From: Planctomycetota bacterium
GTDB lineage: Bacteria > Planctomycetota > SZUA-567 > H5-PLA8
Assembly: GCA_015075375.1 (NCBI GenBank)
Contig: JABTUM010000001.1
Span: 491,201 to 555,200 of the forward strand
Length of the DNA: 64,000 bases
Direction: 5' to 3'
The position numbers were made by a program, and so were the translations under genes. A model generated the notes under the pieces. The model worked only from the letters and a program-made list of their open reading frames with translations, was not told the DNA's origin and made no database searches. Below, in pieces: positions 22,601-27,694 of this stretch (the stretch's first letter is position 1; every line of letters begins with the position of its first letter).

Positions 22601-23170
22601 CACGTCGCGTCCAGCGACCAGCCCCGCCACGCCTTCAGCGGCCCGAATCGTTCCATGATTCTCCACGCGCGGCGCGATCAGCAGCACCGGACCGCTGGAG
22701 GCTTCGATCGTCCCCAGGTTCACCACCGACGCCTCGCCGCCGCCGGCAAAATGCAGCGTCCCCGCCGCCAGGAATTCGCCCTCGTTGACCCCCAGCGTGC
22801 TCGCGACGAACCCCGCCGTGCGAATCACGCCCGAAGGACCGACCAGAATGCCGTTGGGATTGAGCAGGTACACCCGGCCATTCGACAGCAGCGCGCCGGC
22901 AATTTCGGACGGCAGCGAACCCGTCACCTTGTTCAGAACCGCCGAACCTTTCCCTGGCTGGATAAACTGAGTGGTCGAACCCTGGGGCACGCCGAAGCTG
23001 TTCCAGCGAATCACCGTCCGGTTCGAACCCGTGGTGACCGTCCAATTCGCGCCGTTCTGTGCGAACGTCGCGGAGCCGCCCGTAACCTGCGGCCCTGAGG
23101 ACTCGCCGGCCCAAAGCCCGACCGCCGCGGTCAGTAAGACCGCGCTCAATCCGACCAATTGCCGTAACAT
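10667..23170 (-). CDS. Giant two-partner secretion exoprotein, TpsA (filamentous-hemagglutinin N-terminal domain)
   Basis: 4167 aa. The signal peptide (about 1-22, hydrophobic VGLSAVLLTAAVGLW) is followed by the TPS secretion domain (about 25-300), recognised by RWNSFGV, the QPGKGSAVLNKVTG stretch and the NPNGILVG motif with downstream GFVASTL, all typical of FhaB/HMW1-type N-termini. Residues about 400-3950 are Thr/Gly/Asp/Ala-rich beta-helical repeats with a unit near 74 aa and super-units of 222-223 aa. The last 220 residues change to a charged, Glu/Ala/Gln-rich helical segment without an obvious membrane anchor. There is one cysteine-free repeat region over thousands of residues. The ATG at 23170 has GGAG 7 nt upstream. 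It is first in an operon with the kinase, TpsB and cNMP/ferredoxin genes. Probable role: surface or released adhesin. Confidence 0.93.
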   Translation of the reverse strand: MLRQLVGLSAVLLTAAVGLWAGESSGPQVTGGSATFAQNGANWTVTTGSNRTVIRWNSFGVPQGSTTQFIQPGKGSAVLNKVTGSLPSEIAGALLSNGRVYLLNPNGILVGPSGVIRTAGFVASTLGVNEGEFLAAGTLHFAGGGEASVVNLGTIEASSGPVLLIAPRVENHGTIRAAEGVAGLVAGRDVLLTADDQIYIQPSAETLGGTGIENTGTIEAARAELVAQGNLYGLAINNSGTVNATSVVEEGGRILLRADGGRIVNSGTLSARTLNAEGKSTGGTIEVAGAEVILDGPARLDVSGDLGGGTIHVGGNYQGQGPLPNAQYVWVGSNVEINADALEVGDGGTAIFWSDLGTWFYGSLSAKGGAQGGDGGFTEISGKAFLRMAGSVDLTATNGSLGTLLLDPTDIEIQDGTGDGDDTGPDSNDFSNNFPGGAPATSVIFESELEGLAENANVTIQATNSVTLKDLTTDGVLELALDSGSLTIDAGTSFTFENTSNTIRTNGGDLIVTAASATLGVLDTTGTAGTATGGNITVTTSGTITLHQNLTTLDGDILLDGAVSLQTDITLNAGDGNVTITGAVTGGGTEGFVVDAGTGALDLQGALSGLDTVDFTAASIKLGDDVTTASTQDYHGDVEIVGASVTLTTTDSTVTFDGAIEGDTDGGQALTVSVGNGDIILSGDVGATNALASLNLTSTSTTIEIGGDVTTAGAQVYDGHVLITGGDVTLTGVGIEFTGDVDGSGTENLTVDATTGTADFQGAVDLLNNFAASGAAILFAGDVNTDGTQTYTGAVELFGDRTFTASDAGITFDGAVSGNTAAENFVVDAGTGAVSFTGALTDLASLDATGSTIGVGDSVTTSGAQDYHGDVSVNGTATLSGSDLTFEGTVTGSGAEDLTVTGTGTVDFQDAVSGLNSLDATGTTIQLGGDVSTTATQAYTGAVTLSNDTTLTAVGVSFSTTVTGAAGVDLVIESTGGTVDFGSTVSTLDSLDVTADTIQFADNVTTVNGQTYTGDVELTGDVLFTTTDSAVTFDGAVSGSGTETFTVDAGAGTVEITGVVGALASLDLTGSTIDLGGDVTTTGAQTYQGNVQINESLTLTGAGLTFEGTVAGGDGDEDLTVDAGATTADFQDAVSNLASFDVTGAAIQLASDVTTTGLQSYDGAVTIFGSLTLTAGDVTFVSTVEGDTGAESLTIDATGGTVDFGSTVDQIDVLDVTGATIRFATDVTTDGAQTFTGDVELTGNAIFTTTNDGVTFDGALDGGTNDLTVDAGTGAVEIAGNVSDVGTLDLTGTTIDLGGDVTTSGSQTYRGNVQVNASLTLTGAGILFEGTVSGGAGTEDLTVDATTSTADFQDTVSGLNNFDVSGVDIFLATDVTTTGTQNYDGAVTLFGDVLLTGSDVTLVSTVEGDTGTENLTVDATGGTADFGGDLSSLASLDVTADSILLGADVTTTGAQDYHGAVELQANVALTTSTAGDVTFSDTVDGSGAGGQNLTLDVAGAIDFQGAIGSSVRLGAIQVDDATDVSLVGLTAGSFTQVAGTGTTTFDGAVDLDAAGGLNVATDTIFVNGTVDTANGGGVTLTAAGALTIDAAAVMNLDGAFLENGAGTVSAAGSITTSNADVTFTNTVTLDGDLAVTSGGGEIEFLGGAVGSTDGGESLTLDAGSGGFTFGGDLGAAGAALNDLTLTSDQLFTQGVDIVAAGTVLLQTAGVTQNAGFTVQADTLLLEGAGDFTLNQANDVSSFGTNGAGVDGDIVFNNGTTNLTTLAIDTTGTGNLTLRHDGTLDLMGAVSLTGSFVEEDAAGGGAGGLVTLAQDLSVGADEDITFRSALEIDGTVEISTSGAGTLNFFTIDGATADSDSITLTVDTGSIAYTGGLGGGTRFDSITLNTGAGITIDQDLSAATQVAINAGGNINHSDGTITADTVTLTTTAGGATQSGTASIDATTLQVEGTGDFTLNNANGVDEFGTIGAGVDGDIVFNNGATNFTTLAIDTTGTGNLTLRHDGTLDLMGAINLTGSFVEEDAAGGGEGGQVTLAQDLSVGADQDITFRSALEIDGTVEISTSGAGNLNFLTIDGATADTDSVTLTVDTGAITYTGAIGGTTRFDSITLNTGAGITIGQDLDAASLIAINAAGTIAQTAGTITADTVTLTTTAGGATQSGTASIDATTLLVEGTGDFTLNNANGVDEFGTTGAGVAGDIVFNNGTTNLTALAIDTTGTGNLTLRHDGTLDLSDTITLSGSFVEENAAGTGAGGLVALAQDLSVAAGEDITFKSALEIDGTVEISTSGAGNLNFLTIDGATADADSVTLTLGTGTLTLGGAIGGGTRLDNVSFNSGAGITLNQNVTAATQVDVSAAGTIAQTAGTISADTVTLTTTAGGATQSGTASIDATTLLVEGTGDFTLNNTNSVDEFGTNGAGVDGDIVFNNGATNFTTLAIDTTGTGNLTLRHDGTLDLMGAVSLTGSFVEENAAGGGEGGQVTLAQDLSVGADQDITFRSALAISGDREISTSGAGNLSFFTIDGSTADTDAITLTVDTGAITYSGAIGGGTRFDAITLNTGAGITLGQDLDAASLIEINAAGTISHTGGTLSADTVHLNTTAGGVSQAVGSGGIAATTLTLEGTGNFTLLDADNAVGTLETNGALAGNLTFVTGSTVTTGDITADAVAVEHTGALTLGGDITADSFVESNVGNTGGSAGGVNTLAGAERTIDTSGAGGAITFKSNATLNSDLTLNAGASGGTITLANVNDSVAGADTLDLTGGGFSFGTLGTPNRLGEIALTTNQAGGITVTGTGLNADRITFENTGGSLTVGSALTADEITLTANGVLAVNGLLTALDGGAGLVTLSGTGITQTAGIRTDTLELDGTGNVVLNSAANQIEALTALSNTLDDVQVTTNPASGTFTLGAFDTTGAAGTGDLTVNFGSDNLLINGPVDLKGSFSTGASTGGITLAGDLTVGNSITFTGTLGVSGVASLTSGAGGGITLGDVTGAGADLTLTAGSLGIDFNGNVGTSGGRLNSLTLDTDGPVAQDAGEKLHANTLTLLGDAAYSLRTNILTLDGGGAALGGSLSLTNDGALAVDVNPLTVAGDVTLRTLAGAIMINEDVSSTGAGGTVTLDAAGGATTAGGSTVSADNLLLSGGGTFDLATSVDTVASTNLGAGSVTLVNDQTLAVGDVGAGSGLTAGGGIDLTVTAGDLTLNRGLSAGTGDVSLDWAGTLAQNAGTIAGGTLTLAGDTNAGLALALNVSEIAGTVTGSSTLALNNAGVLTFTGFDADTNSLRVNAAGANGDLSAADLLLTGTGIFSLDTTVGTLAANVTGPLTIDEADGLIVGSVNGVDGVQTAGGNDISLTAGGALTLNQQVNAGAAGDVTLDFAMLGGAALVTGNVLDLAGASGFTLATDVNVLQGTLTGAAATTVNNTGALNLNGFDASGISLRLSADGATGSVTSNELQLNGTGVFNLTTTVNTLAANVTGALSVDDTDGLTVGTVGAVTGVNSNGSAVTLGTNGAGILALNQDVTAAGATVILDAAGGVTSGGGTVSAQTLDLRSGGAATVDANVTVLRGFSNGNLDLTNAGHLNLNNFNAAGVDFLLTAAGADGTVSAGGLAIFGTGAFALTATLDRLAGNVNGAVTITDAGTLTIGTVGAQNGLISTGGDIRLTAPGGFGLAQDLRAAGFEIHLLGSGALQTGGTLEADRLRLAGPGAFTLTGATNDVNVLAAQTNSALSFTDADNLIIGAVGLTVGIDTSGNDLTLTTGDTLTLAQEVRAGLATTTFNVAAGGVNQIPGARVMSERLLLTGAGAFNLLEGGNLIRTLAGNLTGGGASTLNLRTAGNLFIGTVGVQNGIMTTGGSVTLAAPGGFIQVDRAINTGAGPPGTATLTGDIRPANPMLAGSGDITLTAQILPGGGAGNTTTFQLNPSIPMGPQDGGFTLPDLGNVNIGIDTFDDPDGLGAGGDLGTNGDDLQITLPEELLKAFNTVLSVTSTTGFEDEGLRNSLDEFQASEQALTLAQQVLDHAAKVLRSLQPGDPLREALQKLIDEVNAASQEVRKSNVALAELIAKLYADGRPDRVGKDALEGALKGMQRANERLLVTSRALEAALKAIQQPAGAPAAAADRAVLEVAAQRAREQATREAADARDRQDRVGQDAKFATLEEYKAQEKGRKPEGPDGK
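15315..17990 (-). repeat. Four tandem 669-bp (223-aa) repeats inside tpsA with A-B-A-B pattern
   Basis: The landmark CCGTTGTTGAAGACGAT (plus strand; one base differs in the last copy) begins at 15891, 16560, 17229 and 17898, exactly 669 bp apart each time. At protein level the units alternate: the first and third read TTNLT and GAGGLV, the second and fourth ATNFTT and GEGGQV. Stretches of 70-80 nt near 15690-15766/17028-17104 and 15836-15918/17174-17256 are nearly identical at 1338 bp, two units. This points to duplication of a two-unit block or gene conversion between alternate units. Confidence 0.93.
18640..20640 (-). repeat. Three diverged super-repeats of about 222-223 aa inside tpsA, each of three ~74-aa units
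   Basis: Motifs recur in fixed order: an LDLTG-TIDLGGDVTT unit, an FDVTG-A-IQLASDVTT unit, then an LDVT-IRFATDVTT unit. Paired landmarks are 666 bp apart (aligned bases at 19281 and 19947) and 669 bp apart (19563 and 20232), with a further related copy near 20610. The spacing matches the 669-bp units further downstream in the gene, so the whole central region seems built on one 3 x 74-residue module. Boundaries are approximate. Confidence 0.8.
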
Positions 23171-23262
23171 GGGATGGCTCCAGCCGTTCCAGGTATCTGC
23201 GGAGACCGACTAAACTATAAGGTTGTAGGCTAGGAGGCCGAAATTCGCAACCACAATCCGGC

Positions 23263-23295
23263 CTCTGCACGACGCAAAGTCCACGTCGTGCAGAG
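23263..23295. other. Perfect 12-bp inverted repeat between the Sel1 gene and tpsA
   Basis: Arms CTCTGCACGACG (23263-23274) and CGTCGTGCAGAG (23284-23295) are exact reverse complements around a 9-nt loop. There is no T-tract on either side, so it is not a typical intrinsic terminator. It lies in the 179-bp gap upstream of tpsA, about 95 bp before the start codon, where it could end the Sel1 transcript, form a leader hairpin on the tpsA message or be an operator. Confidence 0.6.
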
Positions 23296-23310
23296 ATAAG
23301 TGCGAATTCG

Positions 23311-23348
23311 CCAATCGAGGTATTAACTGTATACTGTATAAATACTTA
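23311..23348 (-). promoter_or_regulatory. AT-rich putative promoter/operator of the tpsA operon with a GTATACAGTT motif
   Basis: This is the most AT-rich stretch upstream of tpsA. Read on the minus strand it contains TTTATACAGTATACAGTTAA, including several -10-like hexamers (TATACA, TATACT-like) but no clear -35. The 10-mer GTATACAGTT (23325-23334, minus strand) recurs at 61444-61453 upstream of the second moxR gene. Promoter function is inferred from position and composition only. Confidence 0.4.
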
Positions 23349-23349
23349 T

Positions 23350-24924
23350 CTATTTGCCTAACACGCCTTCCGAGAGCCTCTTCAACGCGGCCTGTGCGCG
23401 AGCGTGCCCTTGTGCACTTGCTTTCTCGTACCAAGCCTTCGCCGACGCCAAGTCGGAGGCCAACCCGTCACCTTGTTCATAGGCGAGACCTAAGGCAAAT
23501 TGAGCATCCGCCCAGCCCTTCTCGGCTGCCTGTTTGAACCAGCCCACCGCCGCCTTCGAATCCTTCGCCGTCCCGGTCCCGTCGCGGAACATGATCCCCG
23601 TATTCGTCATCGCCAACAGGCTGCCTTGCTCGGCCGCCCGCTGCATCAGGCCAAAGGCTTCCGCCTCGTCCTTCTCCACGCCTTGGCCTTTGAAGAGCAG
23701 TACCGCGTACTGGACCGACGACTCGGTATTCCCGCGCGCCGCCGCCGCCCGGAAGCATGCCGCCGCCTTCGCATGATCCTGCGCCACCCCCGTGCCGTTC
23801 AGGTACATCAGCCCCAGATTATGCTGTGCTTGAGGATGCCCCTGCTCCGCCGCGCGCTTCGTCCACACCGCCGCGGCGGCCTGATCGATCCCCACGCCGT
23901 GGCCGTTGATCAACAGCAGCGCATAGGTCACCTGCGCCGCGGCCAGCCCTCCCTCGGCCGCTTTGCGGCACAGTTCCGCCGCCAGCTTGGCATCCTTCGC
24001 CACGCCCGTGCCGTTCAGGTGCAAAAGCGCCAAAGCATGTTGCGCTTCGCCGTCGTTCTGCGCCGCCGCTTTGCCGAACCACTCCGCCGCTTTCTCCGGT
24101 TCGGCCTTCCCTCCCAAGCCGTCGCGGAACATCACTCCGAGTTTGAACTGACCGTCGGCCAATCCTTGATCGGCCGCCTTTTGCACCCACGCCCGCGCTC
24201 CCACTTCATCCTTCGGAATCCCCAGTCCCTGCGCCAGCGCGCCTGCATAGCGGACTTGGGCGCGAGCGTGCCCTGCTTCCGCCGCTTGCCCAAACCAGCG
24301 CGCGGCCTGAGCGAAATCCTGGCGCACGCCTTGCCCTTCCGAATAAATCAAACCCATCGAATACTGCGCGTCGGACAGCCCCGCGCTCGCCGCCTTGCGA
24401 TGCCATGCCGCGTACGCTTCCAGATCGCGCGGGACTACGCCCTGCCCGTTTTCGTCGAGTCCCAAACGGTACAAGTTCCCTAGCCGCAACATGGCTGGCG
24501 CGTATCCGGAATCTGCGGCTTCGCTGAGCAGCTTCAATCCCGTCGGCGCGTCCTTCTCCACGCCCAGGCCCTGAAAGTACAATTCCGCGAGCTGCACCTT
24601 CGCGTCGCCTTGCCCCTGTTCGGCGGCCTTTTGAAACCACCCCAACGCCGACTTCACATCGCGCGGCACGCCCGAACCGGTGAGCTGCAGAATACCCAGG
24701 TTGTGCTGCGCCGTGCCGTGCCCGGCTTTCGCCGCTTCCAGAAATTGCTTCGCGGCTTCTTCGAACTGCTTCGCCTTCACCGCCTCGACGCCCTTCTGAA
24801 AGGTCGCCTCAGCCGGAGAAACCGCGGCCTCGCCGCCGTACGCGGCGCAAACACTCAGCGCCACGGCGCACGCCCACACGCGCCAAGAAAAAGAGTTCGG
24901 AACTGCGTTCGAAGCGTTTCGCAC
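23350..24924 (-). CDS. Secreted Sel1-like (TPR-type) repeat protein
   Basis: 524 aa. An N-terminal signal-peptide-like segment (VWACAVALSVCAAYGGEA, about 17-34) is followed by about twelve Sel1 repeats of 36 residues from residue 60 to 515. Each has the pattern A-x-Y/L-x-x-G-x-G-V-x-K-D followed by A-x-x-W/L-x-x-K-A-A-x-x-G. Sel1 proteins are alpha-solenoid scaffolds for protein-protein contacts, often periplasmic in Gram-negatives. The start is a GTG at 24924 without a good ribosome site, so the exact N-terminus is uncertain. It lies upstream of tpsA on the same strand with a 179-bp gap holding a hairpin, so it is probably a separate unit. Confidence 0.88.
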   Translation of the reverse strand: MRNASNAVPNSFSWRVWACAVALSVCAAYGGEAAVSPAEATFQKGVEAVKAKQFEEAAKQFLEAAKAGHGTAQHNLGILQLTGSGVPRDVKSALGWFQKAAEQGQGDAKVQLAELYFQGLGVEKDAPTGLKLLSEAADSGYAPAMLRLGNLYRLGLDENGQGVVPRDLEAYAAWHRKAASAGLSDAQYSMGLIYSEGQGVRQDFAQAARWFGQAAEAGHARAQVRYAGALAQGLGIPKDEVGARAWVQKAADQGLADGQFKLGVMFRDGLGGKAEPEKAAEWFGKAAAQNDGEAQHALALLHLNGTGVAKDAKLAAELCRKAAEGGLAAAQVTYALLLINGHGVGIDQAAAAVWTKRAAEQGHPQAQHNLGLMYLNGTGVAQDHAKAAACFRAAAARGNTESSVQYAVLLFKGQGVEKDEAEAFGLMQRAAEQGSLLAMTNTGIMFRDGTGTAKDSKAAVGWFKQAAEKGWADAQFALGLAYEQGDGLASDLASAKAWYEKASAQGHARAQAALKRLSEGVLGK

Positions 24925-25145
24925 CCGTAAGTACCTCGCACCCGTTTCGCCCGACCAAAAGTCGAGCCGAAAAGCGCTGTAAAGGTATCGCAGCCCTCCC
25001 CGCCCGCAAGTCGGGTGTCGATGAGAAGCTCAATGCGACGAACCCTCCAAGCGTCCACAACCGCATTTCCCATGCATTAGCGAGACGACTACCGCTCAAA
25101 TTCGGTTTATGGATACAAGCTAGAAATATGCCAATTCAAGGCAAG

Positions 25146-25514
25146 TTATCGGCTTCCACCCAATGCGAAGAATACAAAGGGAAGCAGGAATAACCATACT
25201 ACTCCTGATAACAAAGCCGCCACGGCCCACCACGTCGTCCGCTTAAGAATCGTCCAATCCGCATCGGCGTCAGCTTTCCTTGCCGCTCGGCGCATCAATC
25301 CATTCGCGATCAAGACCGCCAGGCCGCAGGCCGGGCTCGCAAAGCAAAAGAATAGATACGCGCTGAACAGTTGCACGCCCACGCCGGAGTGCACGAATCC
25401 CATCGCCGAAGCCCAAACGATGACCCCAGTCGCCAGCAGGCCTGGAATACCAACCGCCGCCGCACAGACGTATGCGCCGTACCGGCTCCATGCATGCAGA
25501 GATTCGATGGACAT
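25146..25514 (-). CDS. Small multi-pass membrane protein of unknown function
   Basis: 122 aa. Three to four hydrophobic segments are visible (about 13-38, 45-70, 93-118), separated by a charged stretch RRAARKADADADW (about 74-88). I do not recognise the family. The ATG at 25514 has GAGG three bases upstream. The gene stands alone between the Sel1 gene (221 bp away) and the GspE-type ATPase (114 bp away), so it has no clear operon partner. The composition resembles small integral membrane proteins that accompany secretion or envelope genes, but nothing here proves a role. Confidence 0.6.
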   Translation of the reverse strand: MSIESLHAWSRYGAYVCAAAVGIPGLLATGVIVWASAMGFVHSGVGVQLFSAYLFFCFASPACGLAVLIANGLMRRAARKADADADWTILKRTTWWAVAALLSGVVWLFLLPFVFFALGGSR

Positions 25515-25628
25515 AAACCTCTAATGGGCACAAAGGATCGATCCGGCTCAGTTCCGTCTAATCCGTAGAAAGCTCGCGTTTATGGGGATCCTATTCGCCC
25601 ATCGTACAGAGCAAATGAGCGCCTTGGC

Positions 25629-26969
25629 TCACTCGCTCACGATGATCTGCATGGCCTCTTCCAGCGACGTTACACCCGCATTCACCAGCGCCATGGCTTC
25701 GTCCTTCAAGGTCCGCAAGCCTTCGCGCTTGGCCACCTGAGCGACCATCACTTCCGTTCCGCCCTCGGTAATCACACGCTTCAGGTCTTTGCTCTTGATG
25801 GGCATCACCTCGTAGACCGGTGCGCGCCCGCGATACCCTGTCCGATTGCAAGCTTCGCAGCCGCGCCCGCGGCAGGTCTTCTCGAGGCCCGCCAGCGTCG
25901 ATTCGTGCAGGTTCTCCTGTTCTTCTGTCGAGATTTCGACCTCTTCCTTGCACTGTTCGCAGATGCGCCGCACCAGGCGCTGCGCCACCACCAGTTTCAC
26001 CGCCGAAGCCACCAAATAGGGCTCGATGCCCATGTCCACCAGCCGCACCACCGTCGAAGGCGCGTCGTTCGTATGTACGGTGCTGAAGACCAAGTGCCCC
26101 GTGAGCGCCGCTTTAATCGCGATCGCCGCCGTCTCGTAGTCGCGCATCTCGCCGACGAGGATGATGTCCGGATCCTGCCGCAGGAAGCTTCTCAAGGCCA
26201 CGTCGAACGTGAAGCCGATCTGGGGCTTCACCGAAACTTGCGTGATTCCGGGAAGATTGTATTCCACCGGATCTTCGGCGGTCACTATATTTACGTCGGG
26301 TTTGCGCAGCTCCCGAAGCATCGTATACAGCGTCGTGGTCTTGCCGCTCCCGGTAGGTCCGGTCACAACGATCATACCGAAGCTGTTGCGAAGCGCTTCT
26401 TTCACGTATCGATGCGGCTGGCCGGTCAGCCCAAGCTCATCCACGCTCTCTTTAAGTTGGCCCGTGCCCAGTACGCGCAGCACGATCTTCTCTCCAAAAA
26501 TGCTCGGCAGCGTGCTCATCCGAAAATCGATGCTGCTTCCTTTCTCGGGCAGGCTCAGTTTGATCCGGCCGTCCTGCGGGAAGCGCTTTTCGGCGATATC
26601 CAGACTCGCCATCACCTTCAGCCGGCTGATCACCCCCGACTGCGCCGCGTGCGGCAACTCATGCGCCGTCACCAGGCTCCCGTCCACGCGAAAGCGCACC
26701 CGCACCGCGTCCGGATAAGGCTCGATGTGAATATCGCTCGCACGGCTCTTTAACGCCTGGATCAGGATCGCGTTTACCATCTGCACCACCGGCGAGTCGC
26801 CTTCCACGATCGCCAGCGGCGGCGCGTTCTCGCTGCGTTCGGAAACCTCCTCCTGCGGCAGCGCGGGAATCAGGCTCTTCACGAACTCCGCCGCCTGAGC
26901 TTCCGAAAATTCCGCCAGCGCGCCCCGTCGCACCGATTGTCCCGCCGTACCTGAATCGCTCTTGGCCAT
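25629..26969 (-). CDS. GspE/PilB-family secretion or pilus-assembly ATPase
   Basis: 446 aa. Cytoplasmic ATPase that drives type II secretion or type IV pilus extension. A shortened N-terminal domain (1-55) precedes the N2 domain (DIHIEPYPDAVRVRFRVDG, 79-97). The ATPase core has Walker A GPTGSGKTT (204-212), Asp box AEDPVEY (231-237), Walker B LVGEMRD (271-277) and His box (292-301). The tetra-cysteine zinc motif of GspE/PilB is present (C337, C340, C371, C374). It is shorter than typical GspE/PilB (500-570 aa) because most of the N1 region is missing. No GspF/PilC, pseudopilin or secretin genes are in the window. A 140-aa unknown protein is encoded just upstream and probably cotranscribed. 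Confidence 0.93.
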   Translation of the reverse strand: MAKSDSGTAGQSVRRGALAEFSEAQAAEFVKSLIPALPQEEVSERSENAPPLAIVEGDSPVVQMVNAILIQALKSRASDIHIEPYPDAVRVRFRVDGSLVTAHELPHAAQSGVISRLKVMASLDIAEKRFPQDGRIKLSLPEKGSSIDFRMSTLPSIFGEKIVLRVLGTGQLKESVDELGLTGQPHRYVKEALRNSFGMIVVTGPTGSGKTTTLYTMLRELRKPDVNIVTAEDPVEYNLPGITQVSVKPQIGFTFDVALRSFLRQDPDIILVGEMRDYETAAIAIKAALTGHLVFSTVHTNDAPSTVVRLVDMGIEPYLVASAVKLVVAQRLVRRICEQCKEEVEISTEEQENLHESTLAGLEKTCRGRGCEACNRTGYRGRAPVYEVMPIKSKDLKRVITEGGTEVMVAQVAKREGLRTLKDEAMALVNAGVTSLEEAMQIIVSE

Positions 26970-27032
26970 GCACGGCTCCCTTAACGCGTAGCGGTTGGAA
27001 ACCCGAATCCCGTCCCAAGCCCGGATCGAGGA

Positions 27033-27455
27033 CTATTCCAGCAGCTTCAAGGTCCACTTTGCGCCCGTTTGCTCCGCCACCAGCCATTCGGTGCCTTGAT
27101 AGCGGACCAGACTGTATGGACCCAAGTCGGCGGCCGGCGGTTGCGTCACGCTCAGATGAATCGTATTCGGCTTGGGCTGCTCGGCTTTCGAGACCGTTTC
27201 GGGCGGGAAGTCGTCGGGAATCGGCAGGTCGCCGGCCAGATCCAACAGCCGTTGTCTGGAATGCGCGTCGAAGTTCGGCAAGCCCGCCTGCAGCGACCGA
27301 TTCAAGGCCGCGAAGTTCGTACCACGAGCGCGTTGTACGCGCAGCGTGCCCACGATCCGGTCCACCCATTTCCGCGTCATCTGCGCCATCAACGTACCCA
27401 GCCCCTCTTCGGGGCTCACCAGCTCAGGCGCTTCGTGTTCGTCTTTGTTTGACAT
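27033..27455 (-). CDS. Small hypothetical protein upstream of the GspE/PilB-type ATPase
   Basis: 140 aa, soluble, no signal peptide. The ATG at 27455 is preceded by GAGGAGGGG at good distance; the frame is open further upstream to 27518 without a better start. The N-terminal half is helical (about 15-70, containing LMAQMTRKWVDRI and RSLQAGLPNF), followed by a Pro-rich linker and a C-terminal beta-like segment (YSLVRYQGTEWLVAEQ, about 115-130). I do not recognise the family. It lies 63 bp upstream of the ATPase start on the same strand, so it may be a partner standing in for the missing N1 domain of that ATPase; this is speculation. Confidence 0.65.
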   Translation of the reverse strand: MSNKDEHEAPELVSPEEGLGTLMAQMTRKWVDRIVGTLRVQRARGTNFAALNRSLQAGLPNFDAHSRQRLLDLAGDLPIPDDFPPETVSKAEQPKPNTIHLSVTQPPAADLGPYSLVRYQGTEWLVAEQTGAKWTLKLLE

Positions 27456-27694
27456 ACCTGCCCCTCCTCGAACCACCTCTACAGGATACGCGCACTTTTG
27501 TATCGCCGGAATGCCCAAATGTCCGCGCTTGCACCCGTGCGTGTCGAATTTGAACTCGTGCGTTCGAAATCTTTCTCGTCTGGCGCGCTAAATACCTCCG
27601 AATCCGGAGGCCAGCCTCGCTTGCGCCTTTCGGCATTTCGGCAGGACCGGTAGAATGGTGCGCATTATCGACTGACGTCCCGGGGACCGCGGAT

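Noticed and set aside
11500..23100. Very long open frames on the plus strand opposite tpsA (several of 700-850 codons).
   Set aside because: They are antisense shadows of the GC-rich, Thr/Gly/Asp-rich repeats; their translations are low-complexity Arg/His/Val/Ala/Pro strings without domains or start signals.
23263..23295. 12-bp inverted repeat as an intrinsic terminator of the Sel1 gene.
   Set aside because: No T-tract follows the stem on the minus strand, so it is kept only as an unassigned hairpin.
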